A stretch of 64,000 bases of DNA from Trichinella spiralis (lineage: Eukaryota; Nematoda; Enoplea; Trichinellida; Trichinellidae), in NCBI GenBank assembly GCA_000181795.3, contig CM012953.1, forward strand, positions 11,450,416 through 11,514,415, written 5' to 3'. Positions 50,473 through 62,589 of the stretch are shown here, one piece after another (the stretch's first letter is position 1; the number at the start of each line of letters is the position of its first letter). Under the pieces are notes generated by a model. The model made no database searches. It saw only the letters and a program-made list of their open reading frames with translations, and was not told the DNA's origin. Position numbers and translations under genes: made by a program.

Positions 50473-53400
50473 TCAGTCTTGCATTTTAGCGCCAAACGGT
50501 GTGAATTTGCTGAGATGCAGTTCGACAACAGTGCTTTGAACGGACGAAATGTGCGGGTAAGGATTCTTTGATTGGTCGTCATTTTCTTTCCGTTTCCAAT
50601 ATTGATCCGTGAACAAGCGGTAAATTGCATACAGTGAATAGCTTGGCACGCAGACAGCAAATATATTCGGAATAATCAACGATTCTTTGTTGAAATCGTA
50701 TATCCAATTTACGACAGTATTTGGCACTGTCTGCATCAAAAATGTGAAAACGACAATCATCGTCGCCTGTTTCATGCAAAACACATCGTACCGTATATCG
50801 CGCAATTGTTGCTGGACAATTGGCATGCGTTTTCGTTTGATGAAAATATACTTTACGCTTGCTATGGCAAAAAGGCAAAAGCCGACGTAACCCAGTGCAG
50901 AGACGAAACCGAAATATGCTAAATAGTACGATTTGGGTGCAGTTTCTTCCAAAAAGCAACAACTAGTGACCAGTACATTGCTGCGGAAGCAAGCGGTCAC
51001 CCAAAGGGCGGCTGCATAACCGAATACTATAGTGCCGGTGAGAAAAAGCGCACGATTGATCCTGTGGTCGTTGAATTTCCATTTGGTATTAGCCATGATT
51101 ATTGTGAGAAAACGATCCAGTGCGATCAAGAACATGCCGAACGTTTCCAACGGGATGCCAATTGCATAGAAGGACAACTGTGGACTGCTGACCAGACATT
51201 TCATCGGTGACCAATAATGCAAATGACATGGACGAGCCAATTTGATACTGTTCGACACTACGTAACCTAATCCGGTCAACGCGTTGCCACTAATAAATGC
51301 TAATAAATATTTGAAATTAAAAAAATGAAATTATAAAAACATAACGATGATGCTTTAAAACTTTTTGCACAATTATACAATGAAATGCAACAGCTCATTT
51401 TTGAAACGTTTCAGCTTCATTAAACTTTTACTTGAAAATTTAGGTAGGGTTTATCATTAAATTATAATATGCATATATAATAACGAAAATATGAATCAAT
51501 ATTTTCCATTCAAACAATGGTAAGAACTTAGCAATTGTAGAAAAGTAAACAATTGAACACTTGTGAACATTTGCAAATCAAGCTAAGCGTATGCGTTGTT
51601 AATTATTAATTAAAATAATTAAAGCCAGTTTGTTAATTATCTCGAGCAATCTGTTAGTGTGAATGAATAAAATTAACCGTAAAATAGTTGCAGTCTAAGA
51701 GTAAAATTTCAGTTAAGAAATAAATATTAAAATTTATTTATGATTTATCAACCAGATTACTGTAGACAAAATGTAGCTATTTATTACAAAAGCTAACTGA
51801 AGTAAAAAAATACGTATTATTATTAAGAATCATAAACAAAAACTATAAGAAAATAAATATTATTTTTTGTTGATCAAAATATGTTAGACAACTAAAATAA
51901 TGTCCTATTTTAAAACTGTTTGCATTTTTAAATATTTGATTATAATTTGCAATGTTTAATAGCATGCGAAATGCTAGTACGTTAAGTTTTGACTTTTAAA
52001 TGTCAGCTAATTAGTTAATTATTGAAAATGGGAAGCTACATGTAATAATCACTTTAAATGTCTAATATTTGAAAGATTAATAATTTTTTAATTTAATTAA
52101 ATCCACCTTTTGATTACAAAACGTTAAAATTTGAAAGACAAACTTGGATATGAATCATTTGTGTTTCGCAGATTAAATATTGAACATAAACAAATTTGAA
52201 AAAAGAAATTACAATTATTTAAATATAATTTAATAAAAATTTCAAAAAGATTTATTAATTGAATTATTTGCATATATAAAACATTTACAGTTGTGCTTTT
52301 ATTACATACAACTGGTGCAAATTTTAATAGTAGTGTAATAAGGTTGTCATTAAATTTGTAAATAACAAGCAAGATGATTTTCTTAATGAAAAATAGCCAT
52401 ATTATTTAATTATTACTGTAAATATAGCTGAATGTTACCATTTCACGCAATGCAACGGATCTTAAATTTATCAACATCTATCATTTGTTTAACTAAAAAT
52501 AGATGAAATAAAAAGCAATTTCAAAAAAATGGCATATTTATTCATAAATAAATATATAATATGGATTTGTAATTGTTAAATGTTTATTGTAAAAAATATT
52601 GTTGTTGTTGGTAATTTAAGAACAAGCACAAAATGGCCTTTCTGTTGCAGCTGTTGCTTTGCTTGATAGTATTATAAAGATCAAAAATGTGATGTGAAAA
52701 TGCATTTTAAATAGCAAAAATTGTAAATAAAACAATTTAAGAAATTGTTTATCAAAATAATATTTTTTGTGTTACGTTTAATATTGAGTTGTTAAATTCA
52801 GAAATGCAATTTGAATTTGCAACAACAAGCTGCAATGGAAGTTATAATTTAAGAAAATAAGAAAAAGAATTTTCTATGAAGCTTCAGTAATGTATTTTAA
52901 TTAAATATACTTCTTGTATGTGATTCAAAATATTTTTATTAATTTTGTTCAAACTTCCCGATTTATTTTCTATCAAAATAAATATGAAGTAATTTTAAAG
53001 TAGCATTACGAATGTAAATTTTAATCAAATAACTTTACATTTTGTAAGTTTTTAATTTTTAAATATGAAATTTAAAATATGCAAATAAGAATTTAATTGA
53101 TATTAATTTTATTATATATATATATATATATATAATTTCATTTCTCAAATAAAAGATAAACTTGTGAAAGGTGATAAAAAGCGTATTTGTATGTCCCTCT
53201 TTATAAATTATTCACAGAAACAGATTGCAAAGATATTAAATACATTAAACAATTCACTTTTAAGCTTGTCACAAATTGCAAATGCAGTATCTCTGCAATA
53301 TAATAACATATACTTTGTAAGAATACCAAGTAATGAATTAAACTGTTTGATTATTTTGAATTTGAATTAAAAAAACTCACCAATTATTAATTTATCGGTT

Positions 53401-53519
53401 TTGTTTTTTCTCTTTCTCCTCAAAAGCACCACAAGCAGGATGGTGTTGAAAATAAAAGCGGTTCCACCGAAAAATCCCAAAATCGTTTTCAAAATGACGG
53501 CATATTGTTTCTTGCCCAT
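50473..53519 (-). CDS. serpentine 7TM receptor 5
   Basis: Two exons, minus strand: 53519-53381 and 51299-50473, phase 1 junction over a 2.08-kb intron, 321 residues. Exon 1 starts MGKKQYAVILK, has TM1 GFFGGTAFIFNTILLVVLL, then KRKNKTDKLIIG, the same motif position as KIDKLTAG of receptor 4. The second exon's frame is open from before the acceptor; the splice giving AFISGNALTGLGY restores alignment with the paralogues. TM3 ends FLIALDRFLTI, the only family member here with an Asp-Arg pair close to DRY. Cys in MKCLVSS and TSCCFLE may form the disulfide. TM7 is VPSYSLYAIYRLF. No long extracellular N-terminus is predicted, unlike receptors 2-4. Confidence 0.85.
51310..53370. other. intron of receptor 5
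   Basis: Two kilobases of AT-rich intron, with a TA run at 53111-53134. No nested gene recognised. Confidence 0.6.
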
Positions 53520-53529
53520 AAAATTGGAA

Positions 53530-56500
53530 ATTACGTTTTATCACAGTGGTATGAAATTTTTGAATCTGAGCAGCAGTGAAAGGAAGGTTTCAAAGACAAA
53601 AATAATCTTTCTCTTTTTCCGATCACTTTTCTTGCTTCCGCTTCTGAATAAGCTGATTCGTTAGCACACTGACAAACAGATCGCATTACACAGTTTTTCG
53701 CAGTCTAAAACATTTTTTCCACACTTTTACACAAGTATTTTAGGATTATTTTTATTCTAAAAAAGTTTATTTTCACATTAAATTTGAAAAATACATCAAA
53801 GCCTACATTGTTGATTATCCGTCTGGTAAGCAACGTTGTCTGGAACATCATTCCAAATAATTAAATCAATAAATTGAATAAACGCCTAACGTTTAGTAAA
53901 ATAATTTAATTTTATAAACTTTTTTCTGCTCTTCATTTTTTAGCTTCTTATCCAATTGGAAAACGGATATGTATATATATATATATATACGTATATATGT
54001 AGTCGTTGAATTACAAATTATCAAGTGTACTACATGTTTAGTAGTATTATAGCTGCATTAAAAATTAATTAATTAATTGATTGATTGATTGTTAAGAATA
54101 TTGAATTTTTTTCAAAAATCTGAGTAATAATAATAAAATGTGCTGAAATGCATGCACAGTTAATTAATTTTCTTGGTCAAATATGTCTCTCAAAATTTTC
54201 AAATATAGAAAAAATATTCAAGAAATGAAAGTACAAAATGGAAAACACTGTTTCGAAAATACAAAATCAAAGCTAACAAAAATTGCCAGAGAGAAAGAAT
54301 TTGCAGTAAGCATTCATGACACATTTGTGAAAATTGCACAAGTCGAACTTGTGAAAATCATCATCATCATCATCATCATTATGAGTGGAAATTCGGATAC
54401 TACTACTTTTTCAACTTTTGCTTTTTAATTTATATTCTGTATAAGAAATAAAAATCAGAATTCTGTTCTCTTGCTCAATTTTATTGTTTTTGAACATTCA
54501 CATTATTTATTTTGCAATGCAATTGATCAAAGTCACAAAGCCGTCAAGGCAAAGTTCAAATGACAATCAATGCATAAAGCAGGATGTATGGTCGTCAGTT
54601 TTGCAAATTCCATCAAAAATAACGATCATTAAAAAAAAGTTTTTTTTTCAAATAATACAACTGATTTCATTTTAAAGAGCTATTTGATTCGGTAATTATT
54701 CCCTTTTTTCCAAATTACATGTTAAAGTTTAAGTACACAAGTAATATACCGTTTTCATGTATGTATGTTTGTAGTACGTGTATAAATGCACTTTTTCTGG
54801 TAAAATAACTTACACTGATTAATTTTTGTTGAGTAAAAAAGTTTTTTTTTATTTTTTATGAGCAATTATTTTCAACTTTTGAATTTATTATTCATAAAAT
54901 GAAACATGTCTTTTTAGATTAAGACGAAAAGAAATCAAACACCATCTGCTTATGAGAGAGGTATTAGAGCAATCATTGAATGACTTTCAATTGCGTATGT
55001 GAAATTGTGCAGTCGAAATTTGAGCGTACTTTTTCCATCGACCACCACTGACAATTCAAAAGTGACGTTACTTTTCAAAAAAAAACTACTATATATGCTT
55101 TATTTTTCATTATTGCAATGAAAGAAGTTCTGATGCATTAAAATTGAAAAAAATACTATTTCAAATTGTCGAATATTTATTTTTTCCCATTGTTTTTTGG
55201 TCAATCATTCAAAATTGTTGTATTTGTAAATTTATCATAAAAACTTACAGTTATCACAGCGATCATTGTCAGCAATAATTGTAAATTTAGTTGAATGCTT
55301 TATTGGAAATCTTATGACAAGGAAAAGTGAATAGAATCACCTGTTTCTTCTCAATAATAAAATATCCATCCCCCTTCTCTGTGCACATTTCTGAAATCAA
55401 TGCATCTAAAAATAGCAATCCAGAAATTCTACACTGAACGATGGATGACTTGTAGTGTGGAACTGTTCTTTTTCAAGCAATTGATTGCATTCTTTCAATT
55501 CTGTCAATATTAACAAATATGGTTTCGACGATTACGACGACGACAACGACTGCTGCTGCTACTTTACTGAACATACATTATTATTAATATTATTATTTAT
55601 TGCAGAGTTCAAATGAGATTGCTGGCAATAAGTTATGAAAATTACACGCCTTCCCCCCTCCCTTCCTACCCGATGCCCCTCACGACTACTATTCCACGTA
55701 TAAACTAAAATATTCTCTTTTTTTTCTTTTACAACACTCACTATTTTATTTTATAAAAATTAAAACTTAACAATAATAATACATCCATTGACTGACTGAC
55801 TATCTTTTGAATATCAAAAAAAGAAAGAAAAAAAAAGATAGATCATCGACAAATTTTATAATGAAAATATACATTTCTATGACAGACAGAGTTATTTATT
55901 TATTTTCTTTCACATTCGATTAGAAAAATTTATGCTTGAAATTGATTTATTCAAATAATGTTTATCAGTTTTTGTTGTATCTTGTGTTGAAGATAAAAAT
56001 TGATTTACGTTCTTTTTTCGCATTGCACTTTTCTTTCAATCTCCTCAGTACAAGATGATGATCATTTTTCGTCGTCATCTGAACGATTTTGGTATTAAAC
56101 TTTTCAAAATTTGTAAAACAATTCTTATATATATATATAGTCAGTTGTTGTTCAATTGGAAAGATATTCTTCTTCCTTTTTTACCACAGTGTATATACCA
56201 TTCATAGATAGATGGATAGTGTGTGAACATAAAGTGAAAATGCACCGTGTGCAGTTCAGAACAAACAAAAATTATGAATAATTATTTTAAAAGACAGAAA
56301 AGTAGAAAAAAGATCGCTCGAAAGCGAAAAATGGCAGAAATTACGAATAAAGGCATGAAACAGTATAGAAAAAAAGAAAAAGAAAAAAAAGCAAGCAACA
56401 GAGGGGTCGGGAAGGGGGATGGGAGGTAAAGAGAAAAAGAAATAACCCCTCGTTCGTGTATTTCGAATGTAATAAATAAGAAAAAGTTCGACAATTGCCA

Positions 56501-56580
56501 TTAAACTAAATTATATTATATTATATTATATTATATTTGTTCCTTCGTTCGTCTGTTTGTGCGCATTGAAGCATTTTCAG
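53530..56580. other. 3-kb intergenic region
   Basis: AT-rich. Holds a TA run (53971-53989), TTAA/TTGA repeats at 54057-54085, a CAT run at 54358-54382 and an ATTAT-type repeat at 56511-56537. Open frames such as 54183-54428 have no match. No gene supported. Confidence 0.45.
56511..56537. repeat. (TTATA)n pentanucleotide repeat
   Basis: About five tandem copies of TTATA just downstream of the zinc-finger gene's stop codon. Confidence 0.85.
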
Positions 56581-56586
56581 TACAGC

Positions 56587-58648
56587 TCATGTTAGAAAGT
56601 GAAGCAGATGCAACAAGCGTCGACAATCGTTGAGCCTGGATGCTGGACCGGCGTCACAAGCGGCGACGAGCACGTGGTGGTCAATATGCTCTCGAAGGGC
56701 GAGTTCGTTGTCGAATTCCAAGTTCCGACACAACAAGCAAACTGCCGAACCCGCTTGCCGGTGTCGTTGACCATGCAGAAGCATCTGGCTTTGTTCGGCT
56801 TCCACTTCGCCACAACACTCGCAACGTAACACTGCCGACAGTGAAGATGAAGCCGACGAGCAACCTGACGACGAAGATGCACTGTGCTGTTGTTTCCACT
56901 GCTGCAGTTTCAGTTTATGTTGTTGTAGTTGTTGTAGTTGTTGTTGTTGTTGTTGTTGCTGCTGCTGCTGATGATGATATGTTTGAAAGTAGATTTGTTC
57001 ATCAAATTTCGGTTTCTTGCACAATGGGAACGTGTCATCTTCAATTTCATCGATCGGCACAATTTTGTGAAACGATCGCTGATGACTCACCAAATCTTGC
57101 TCAGTTTGAAACAACCAACCGCAAGAACAGCATCTGGTCAAGTGGACCTTCTGCTTGACGTGCTCTTCGAAGTGAAGCTTCAGATCTTCACGGGCGCTGG
57201 TTTTCCAAGAACAATTGACAATACCGCAAGAATAGTACAGCACCGGCTGGGCGGCTCTTTCTCGCCCGTGCTTCTGCTGGCAGTGTCGGTCGAAAGCCGA
57301 AATCGCGTGCAACAACCTCGCGCACGGCTGGCAACAGTACAACTTTTCCACGTGCACGTGAATCAAATGCACCAGAAGCAAGCTGCGGTCGTTGTAATAT
57401 TTCAAACATACCGGGCAAATCCAAGCCGGCGTGTCGCAACGGTCCGCGTAGTGGATCAGCAAGTGACGTCCACGTTTTTCGGCACTGCCCAGCTCTTGGC
57501 CGCATTCGGGGCAAACAAACGGACCTGTGTTGTCGTGCACCCGAGCATGCGCGCTCCAAGCGCACGAGCTGGCGAACACGGCTAAGCAAATTCGACAGCA
57601 GTATTCCTTTTTGAAAAAATATCCCGGCCTGAAGTGATTCCACAAGCTGCTCGCATCCTGCAGCTCGTACCCGCATTCTGAACACTGCAACGTCGTGTCG
57701 TCACCGCGCACCGGATTCGCATGGCCATTGCTAACTGATATCACTGAACCTGCAAGCATAGTGGGGTAAAAGCAAAAAAATGAAAAAAAATTTTTTATCA
57801 ACTTTTCCGCAATTTCACTACAATAACAACAACAACAACAACAAGCAAATCAATTGCATATCATCTATTTCATTGGCACCTATATTGTACAAGCAATAAT
57901 CGAAACGCACTGATTATAAAAGATATAATCTATTGAGGAAATTGTTGAAGCTAAAGCAAACTGAATGAAGCTCATGCATTGAATAAATTGTAGAATATCA
58001 TCAAAATGTGGATGCCGCCGCCATCGCGTGCAATATCAGAATGAATGCTTGCTATCAGTGCAAAATGTTTACACTAAGGATATGTGTGAGCAAATAAGAT
58101 TACATTCTATTGACAAATGCTGCATGAAAATTTCGCCATTAAAACTGAAAACCAAAAGCGGCAAGATCACTTTCAACATGCGCATTTCTCGTTCATTCAA
58201 TTTTCCACGAAATAAATTAACTGAATTATTAACCTGTTGAAAAAACTGACACTTGAACAACTTTGCAACTCGACTTTCTCTTTTTATAATTAAAATATAT
58301 ACTTTTTTTTCTTTATACATATATATATTACGCAGTTTTTCTCATTTTTTTCATCAATTAAAATACCAGCGTTTTAAACGACAAATGAGAGATCTCAGAG
58401 ACACAAACATGAGATTTCATCTGTTCATATTACTTACTACTGTTTGACCAGAGATAATGATGTAATTGGATTGGAAAGAAAAAGAAAAGAAAAACAGTCA
58501 ATCAATTAGTTGCTCGATTATTATTATTACTATTTTAATTAGAGTTAATTTTTTATTTTTTTTTTCTAAATATAACAGTTCAATGAAAGTGAAACTTACT
58601 TTCGTCATCTCTGACTTCGGCAACAACGCTGCTATTCCAATCGGACAT
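56587..58648 (-). CDS. C2H2 zinc-finger protein with poly-Gln tract
   Basis: Two coding exons, minus strand: 58648-58600 and 57749-56587, phase 1 junction (donor GTAAGT, acceptor TGCAG), 403 residues. The large exon is open upstream of its acceptor, but the tiny exon giving MSDWNSSVVAEVRDDES fits in frame and has a strong donor. Seven C2H2-like fingers cover roughly residues 38-244, for example FVCPECGQELGSAEKRGRHL and WICPVCLKYYNDRSLLLVHL; some spacings are irregular. An acidic/basic linker (IDEIEDDTFPLCKKPKFDE) follows, then eleven glutamines (277-287), a Ser-rich stretch, and two C-terminal CxxC-H fingers (ECCGEV, CLLCRN). Likely a nuclear DNA- or RNA-binding regulator; no named orthologue recognised. 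The last exon could splice further. Confidence 0.8.
57750..58599. other. intron of the zinc-finger gene
   Basis: About 850 bases; contains a CAA run (57822-57843). Open frames at 58028-58320 on both strands lack coding features. Confidence 0.6.
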
Positions 58649-60747
58649 GTTGCCTGATCCAAAGCGCCTTTCCAACAAGCCACAAAATTTAGAGGTACTT
58701 CAAAATCTAAATACAAACGATATGAATTATAGATAATAATTTTGGGCGTATCACATTTTGAACTGGATGAATCAATATTCCTCGCAAAAAAGACAAGGTC
58801 GACCAGCTTCCCCCGCTCCGCGCCACGGCTGGCCTCGATTAACACGAAAACTGGAATTCAGTTGTGAAATTCACCTATAGCAATGCTAACATCAACTTCC
58901 AAGCTGACCATTTTCCACTGGTTGCTTATTTTGTAGTATTAAAATCAATAAATGATAAAATTTGAAACGATTCAAGGAAAGAAGCAGCAAGTATATACAT
59001 ATACATATGCATATATATTCTTGGAAAAAGGAATAGCACAACATCCATTACGACAAATATACGCAGCATCCATTGCACATGTTAAAGAAGATATCATGTT
59101 CGAAAGGTACAATTCCATGCGCTTTGTCAACTGAAGTGCAATGAGTGCATGGAAAAGAAAAGCAGTAGCACAAAGCTAATAAGAATAATGATGATGATAA
59201 TCACAGCAACAGTGAGCAAAAAGTACTGCCGCCAGATGTTAATCGTGCATAAAGGAGAAACATGTGTGTTTCAGATTGGTGATTAATAATGCTGTGACTA
59301 GTTGGTTGGTGAAAAGAACGCGTTGAGTGTTGCTGTTGCATGTTGTTAAATAAATTAGTCCGTTTATGAACAATCTCGTAATTCTATCTTACACAATAAT
59401 TCATCGTCAATCGCGTTAATTAAAGCTAATAAGACTGCTTTCAAGCATGCTTAAACCGTCCGGTTCAGCTGTTGTTGTTCCAAGCTGTTCTGAAAACAAC
59501 AAACATTGTGCATATTTTTGACAAACTGAAAATAAACCAAAAGCAAATCATACTCTTTTTTTCATATTCCATCTGTGTAAGCAACAAATAAAGAATATTT
59601 TTAATAAAAAACAGGCTAAAAACAGTTTTGCATTGAAACAGATCGTGAAAGCCGCCGACGACGACGACGACAAAAATGCATACTCATTGTCGCTAGTATT
59701 AAATCAGTCAAAATACTATATATGCTCAACACATCTCCCCCTGCCAGCACGTCAACTGAGGTGTGTATGTGTGCTGAATTTTCACACACCCACAGGCGGC
59801 GACACAACGTTTCTCAACTAACAAACAGCACGCCAATAATTTTACTACTGAAACTGTTGCTGTCCAAGAGTAAACTCTCGCCATTGGAATGAATTATTTG
59901 CTGAAGTGCTCGAAGCTTGGATTGAAAACCAATTATTAAATAATCTAATTCATACCTATTCAATCGCATAACACCCTACTTGATTATGCATGACTGTTGC
60001 ACGTCTTGTTGCTGTTCACCACACGAAAAGTGAAGCACAGAAAAATAAAATAAAACCAATAATACCAAAAAAGATTTTTTAAATGTCGTTTTCATTTTTT
60101 TTAAAAAAACGAAATTACAACGAGCAAACTTCAAACCAATGGGAATAATGGGAAAAAATCAGACTCATCTCATCTGTATATATCATTGGGAAAACAATTT
60201 TCTCACGACGAGATCGATGTTAACATTCAAAAAAAGGACGGGTGAAAAATTCCGTTCATCCGTAAAAAATATAATTTCCCTCCCCCCACCCCTCTGCAAA
60301 AAAATGCTGTCCTTTGTTAACAAGCTTGGTATTTTTTCTGCAAACTGTTTATCAATGAAGCGTAAATGCTGTGTGCTCTCTGGTCATTTCAGCGAGAATG
60401 TTGTTCGATTACGTGAACAACACTGCTAATTCAATTTTGCCTTCAAAAGTCAATTACATCCGATCAACAAATAATAATCATTATAATAGCAAGCTATTTG
60501 GAATAACTTTGGAAAGAGAGAAGAAGAAAAAATACCACATCATCACACACAGTGTTTTACATTGGATGATGATGCATTTGTTGGTTATATATATAAACTG
60601 GTTTGGCATTATCGTTCCATTTTCGGATGTTCATCTTGCCAAATGCCATCCAGCTAGCAACATAGTTGTACAGTGAAATTATATGCAAAAAATTTAATGA
60701 CGCAGTCAACACAATGCAAGTGTGGCATTTGAAAACAAGCTCAAAAC

Positions 60748-60770
60748 ACACCACCACCACCACCACCACC
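60748..60770. repeat. (CAC)n microsatellite
   Basis: Seven to eight tandem CAC units in non-coding DNA. Confidence 0.9.
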
Positions 60771-61694
60771 AACCAGCACACGCATACACTACGCATAATG
60801 TGATGTATGTTCGTATTTCTGACAATTGTAATCATAAACAGAAAAATAATGCTGATAAGAAGCATCGCTATGTGGAAAAAAGCTAATTAAAATGGAAAAA
60901 ATGAAATATTGCCCATATTTCAAAAAGAGGAAAAAATAATAACTAATATATAAAGAGATATACTGTTGTATCTCAGTTTGAAATAAATTTCTTCTTATAA
61001 ACAACACAAATGATAAAAGATCTATCATTTCTTGGTCATTTGCAACATTGGGATACAACATCTTTTTTATTTTTCAAAAATCGACTAAAGGTGGTAGGCG
61101 AAATTTTTTTGCTAATAATCAACCAATCATTCAGCAATGATTTTTCCATTCGAACAATTCTAGCAAAGAAATTGCCTCACTGATCTACTACATCAATGAA
61201 ACCTCGTGATAAATAATATCAGCCTGTTATAATGTCTGAACAACAACGACAACGACAAAAAGCAAGCTAAAGTTGCGGATATTTTACCAATTATTAATTA
61301 CCCCAAATAGTAAATCTACAAAAATATTCTTCTTTCCTGATGAAATTAAAAACATACTAAAAGCCCAATAATAATAATAATAATTAATAAACTGCACTTG
61401 GAGCGAAAAATGAAATAAATTTGAATACACTGCGTATGATTTTGAAATCAATAGAAAAGAGACGGAGAACAAATTGGAAAATTATAAAACTTTGTCACAA
61501 GTTCTATTTTTCGCCAATGGCAAGTTTCAATTGCATATGTCTCTACTGGAATGTAATCAAACAAACAATGTGGTCTATAGGTGAGCACGTAGAATAAATA
61601 AAAATAATTCACATTCCAAACCTAGTTCAGCATCAGAGTTCCATGTTCAACGTTGGTTGGCCGATGAAGTGACAAAAATTAATCAACATTTTAC

Positions 61695-61767
61695 CTTTCA
61701 ATACAGATGGCGTTGGATCAAGCCAAACTCCACCAAGCACACAGTCAATAAACCACCATTGGCTGCT
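61695..61767 (-). other. candidate unassigned coding exon
   Basis: Minus strand, acceptor ATTTTTAG, donor GTAAAA, 73 bases. It reads SSQWWFIDCVLGGVWLDPTP in one open frame. The composition is coding-like against its surroundings, but I find no partner exons and recognise no family. It may be chance. Confidence 0.2.
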
Positions 61768-62454
61768 CTAAAAATGGAATTAACTGACAAAAATAAAACA
61801 TAAATTTCACACACAAGCTGAAAATTATTCAGAAAAGCCCCTCAGAGTGTGTGTGTGTGCGCGTGTTTGTGTGCGCATTTACGGATATTATGTAAAGTGA
61901 ACATTTCGCAAGGTGCAAAATGTCGAGATCAAGCAACGATACGTCAGGAAGAATGCACGCGTGTGTGTATCTAGTATGCAATACTCCAATTCACTGCATA
62001 CCAACAAAGCATGCAATTAGAGAAGAACATCATAAAGTTAATGATGATAAAACAACCTCTTCACTGCAAATAATATATACTATAACAAAAATCTGAACTA
62101 AAAATTTATTTTCAATGAACAAATGAATGAATGCAGTGAAAAAGAAATCTCAAATACGTTTGAAACAATACCAATTTAAAAATTGAATAATATCCAAAAC
62201 TGTGAAAGTACGAATAATGATAGAGGTGGGAAACTGAGAGAGGATGGAAACAATCCACTAATAAACTGAATGACAATGCATATGGACGTTTGGAACAAAA
62301 ACGAGCTGCATTTTGGTAAACTATATCCCATGATTAAAATGTCGAAACCACTAGTACACGCAAACGTATCCCTGCTTGGACACCGACGCAAATGCATTCG
62401 AACAACGTCGTTTCCTATCGATTATGCCATCGCTAGCAGTCAGCCGTTGGTGAA

Positions 62455-62583
62455 CATCTCGTTTTCTATCTCACTATTTCTTCTTCTTCGTCTCTTTCGC
62501 TTTCTTTCCCTCTCCTCTTCTCCCTCCCCCCTCTATTCTTTCTTCACTTTCTTGCTCTCTCTCTCTCTACCCTCCATCTAATT
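62455..62583. repeat. polypyrimidine (CT-rich) tract
   Basis: About 130 bases almost wholly C and T on the plus strand, ending in a (CT)n run near 62553-62570. Such GA/CT tracts can form triplexes or be promoter elements; here no gene start is attached to it. Confidence 0.8.
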
Positions 62584-62589
62584 CTCTAC

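Larger units (their letters stand above)
58660..62450. other. upstream region of the zinc-finger gene
   Basis: The GC-rich segment 58790-58840 is likely 5' UTR or promoter. Possible 5' UTR acceptor TATTTAG at about 58709. The rest is AT-rich with simple repeats (CAC at 60748-60770, GTGT near 61850). One possible exon at 61695-61767 is listed separately. Confidence 0.35.

Noticed and set aside
53401..53664. 87-codon plus-strand frame
   Set aside because: It overlaps antisense to the first exon of receptor 5, which fits the family motif and splice phase.
56640..57585. Plus-strand open frames of 172 and 215 codons
   Set aside because: Antisense shadows of the zinc-finger exon; their Val/Leu runs are the reverse complement of the Gln codons.
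62270..62581. 103-codon frame ending in Ser/Leu-rich text
   Set aside because: The C-terminal half is translation of the polypyrimidine tract.
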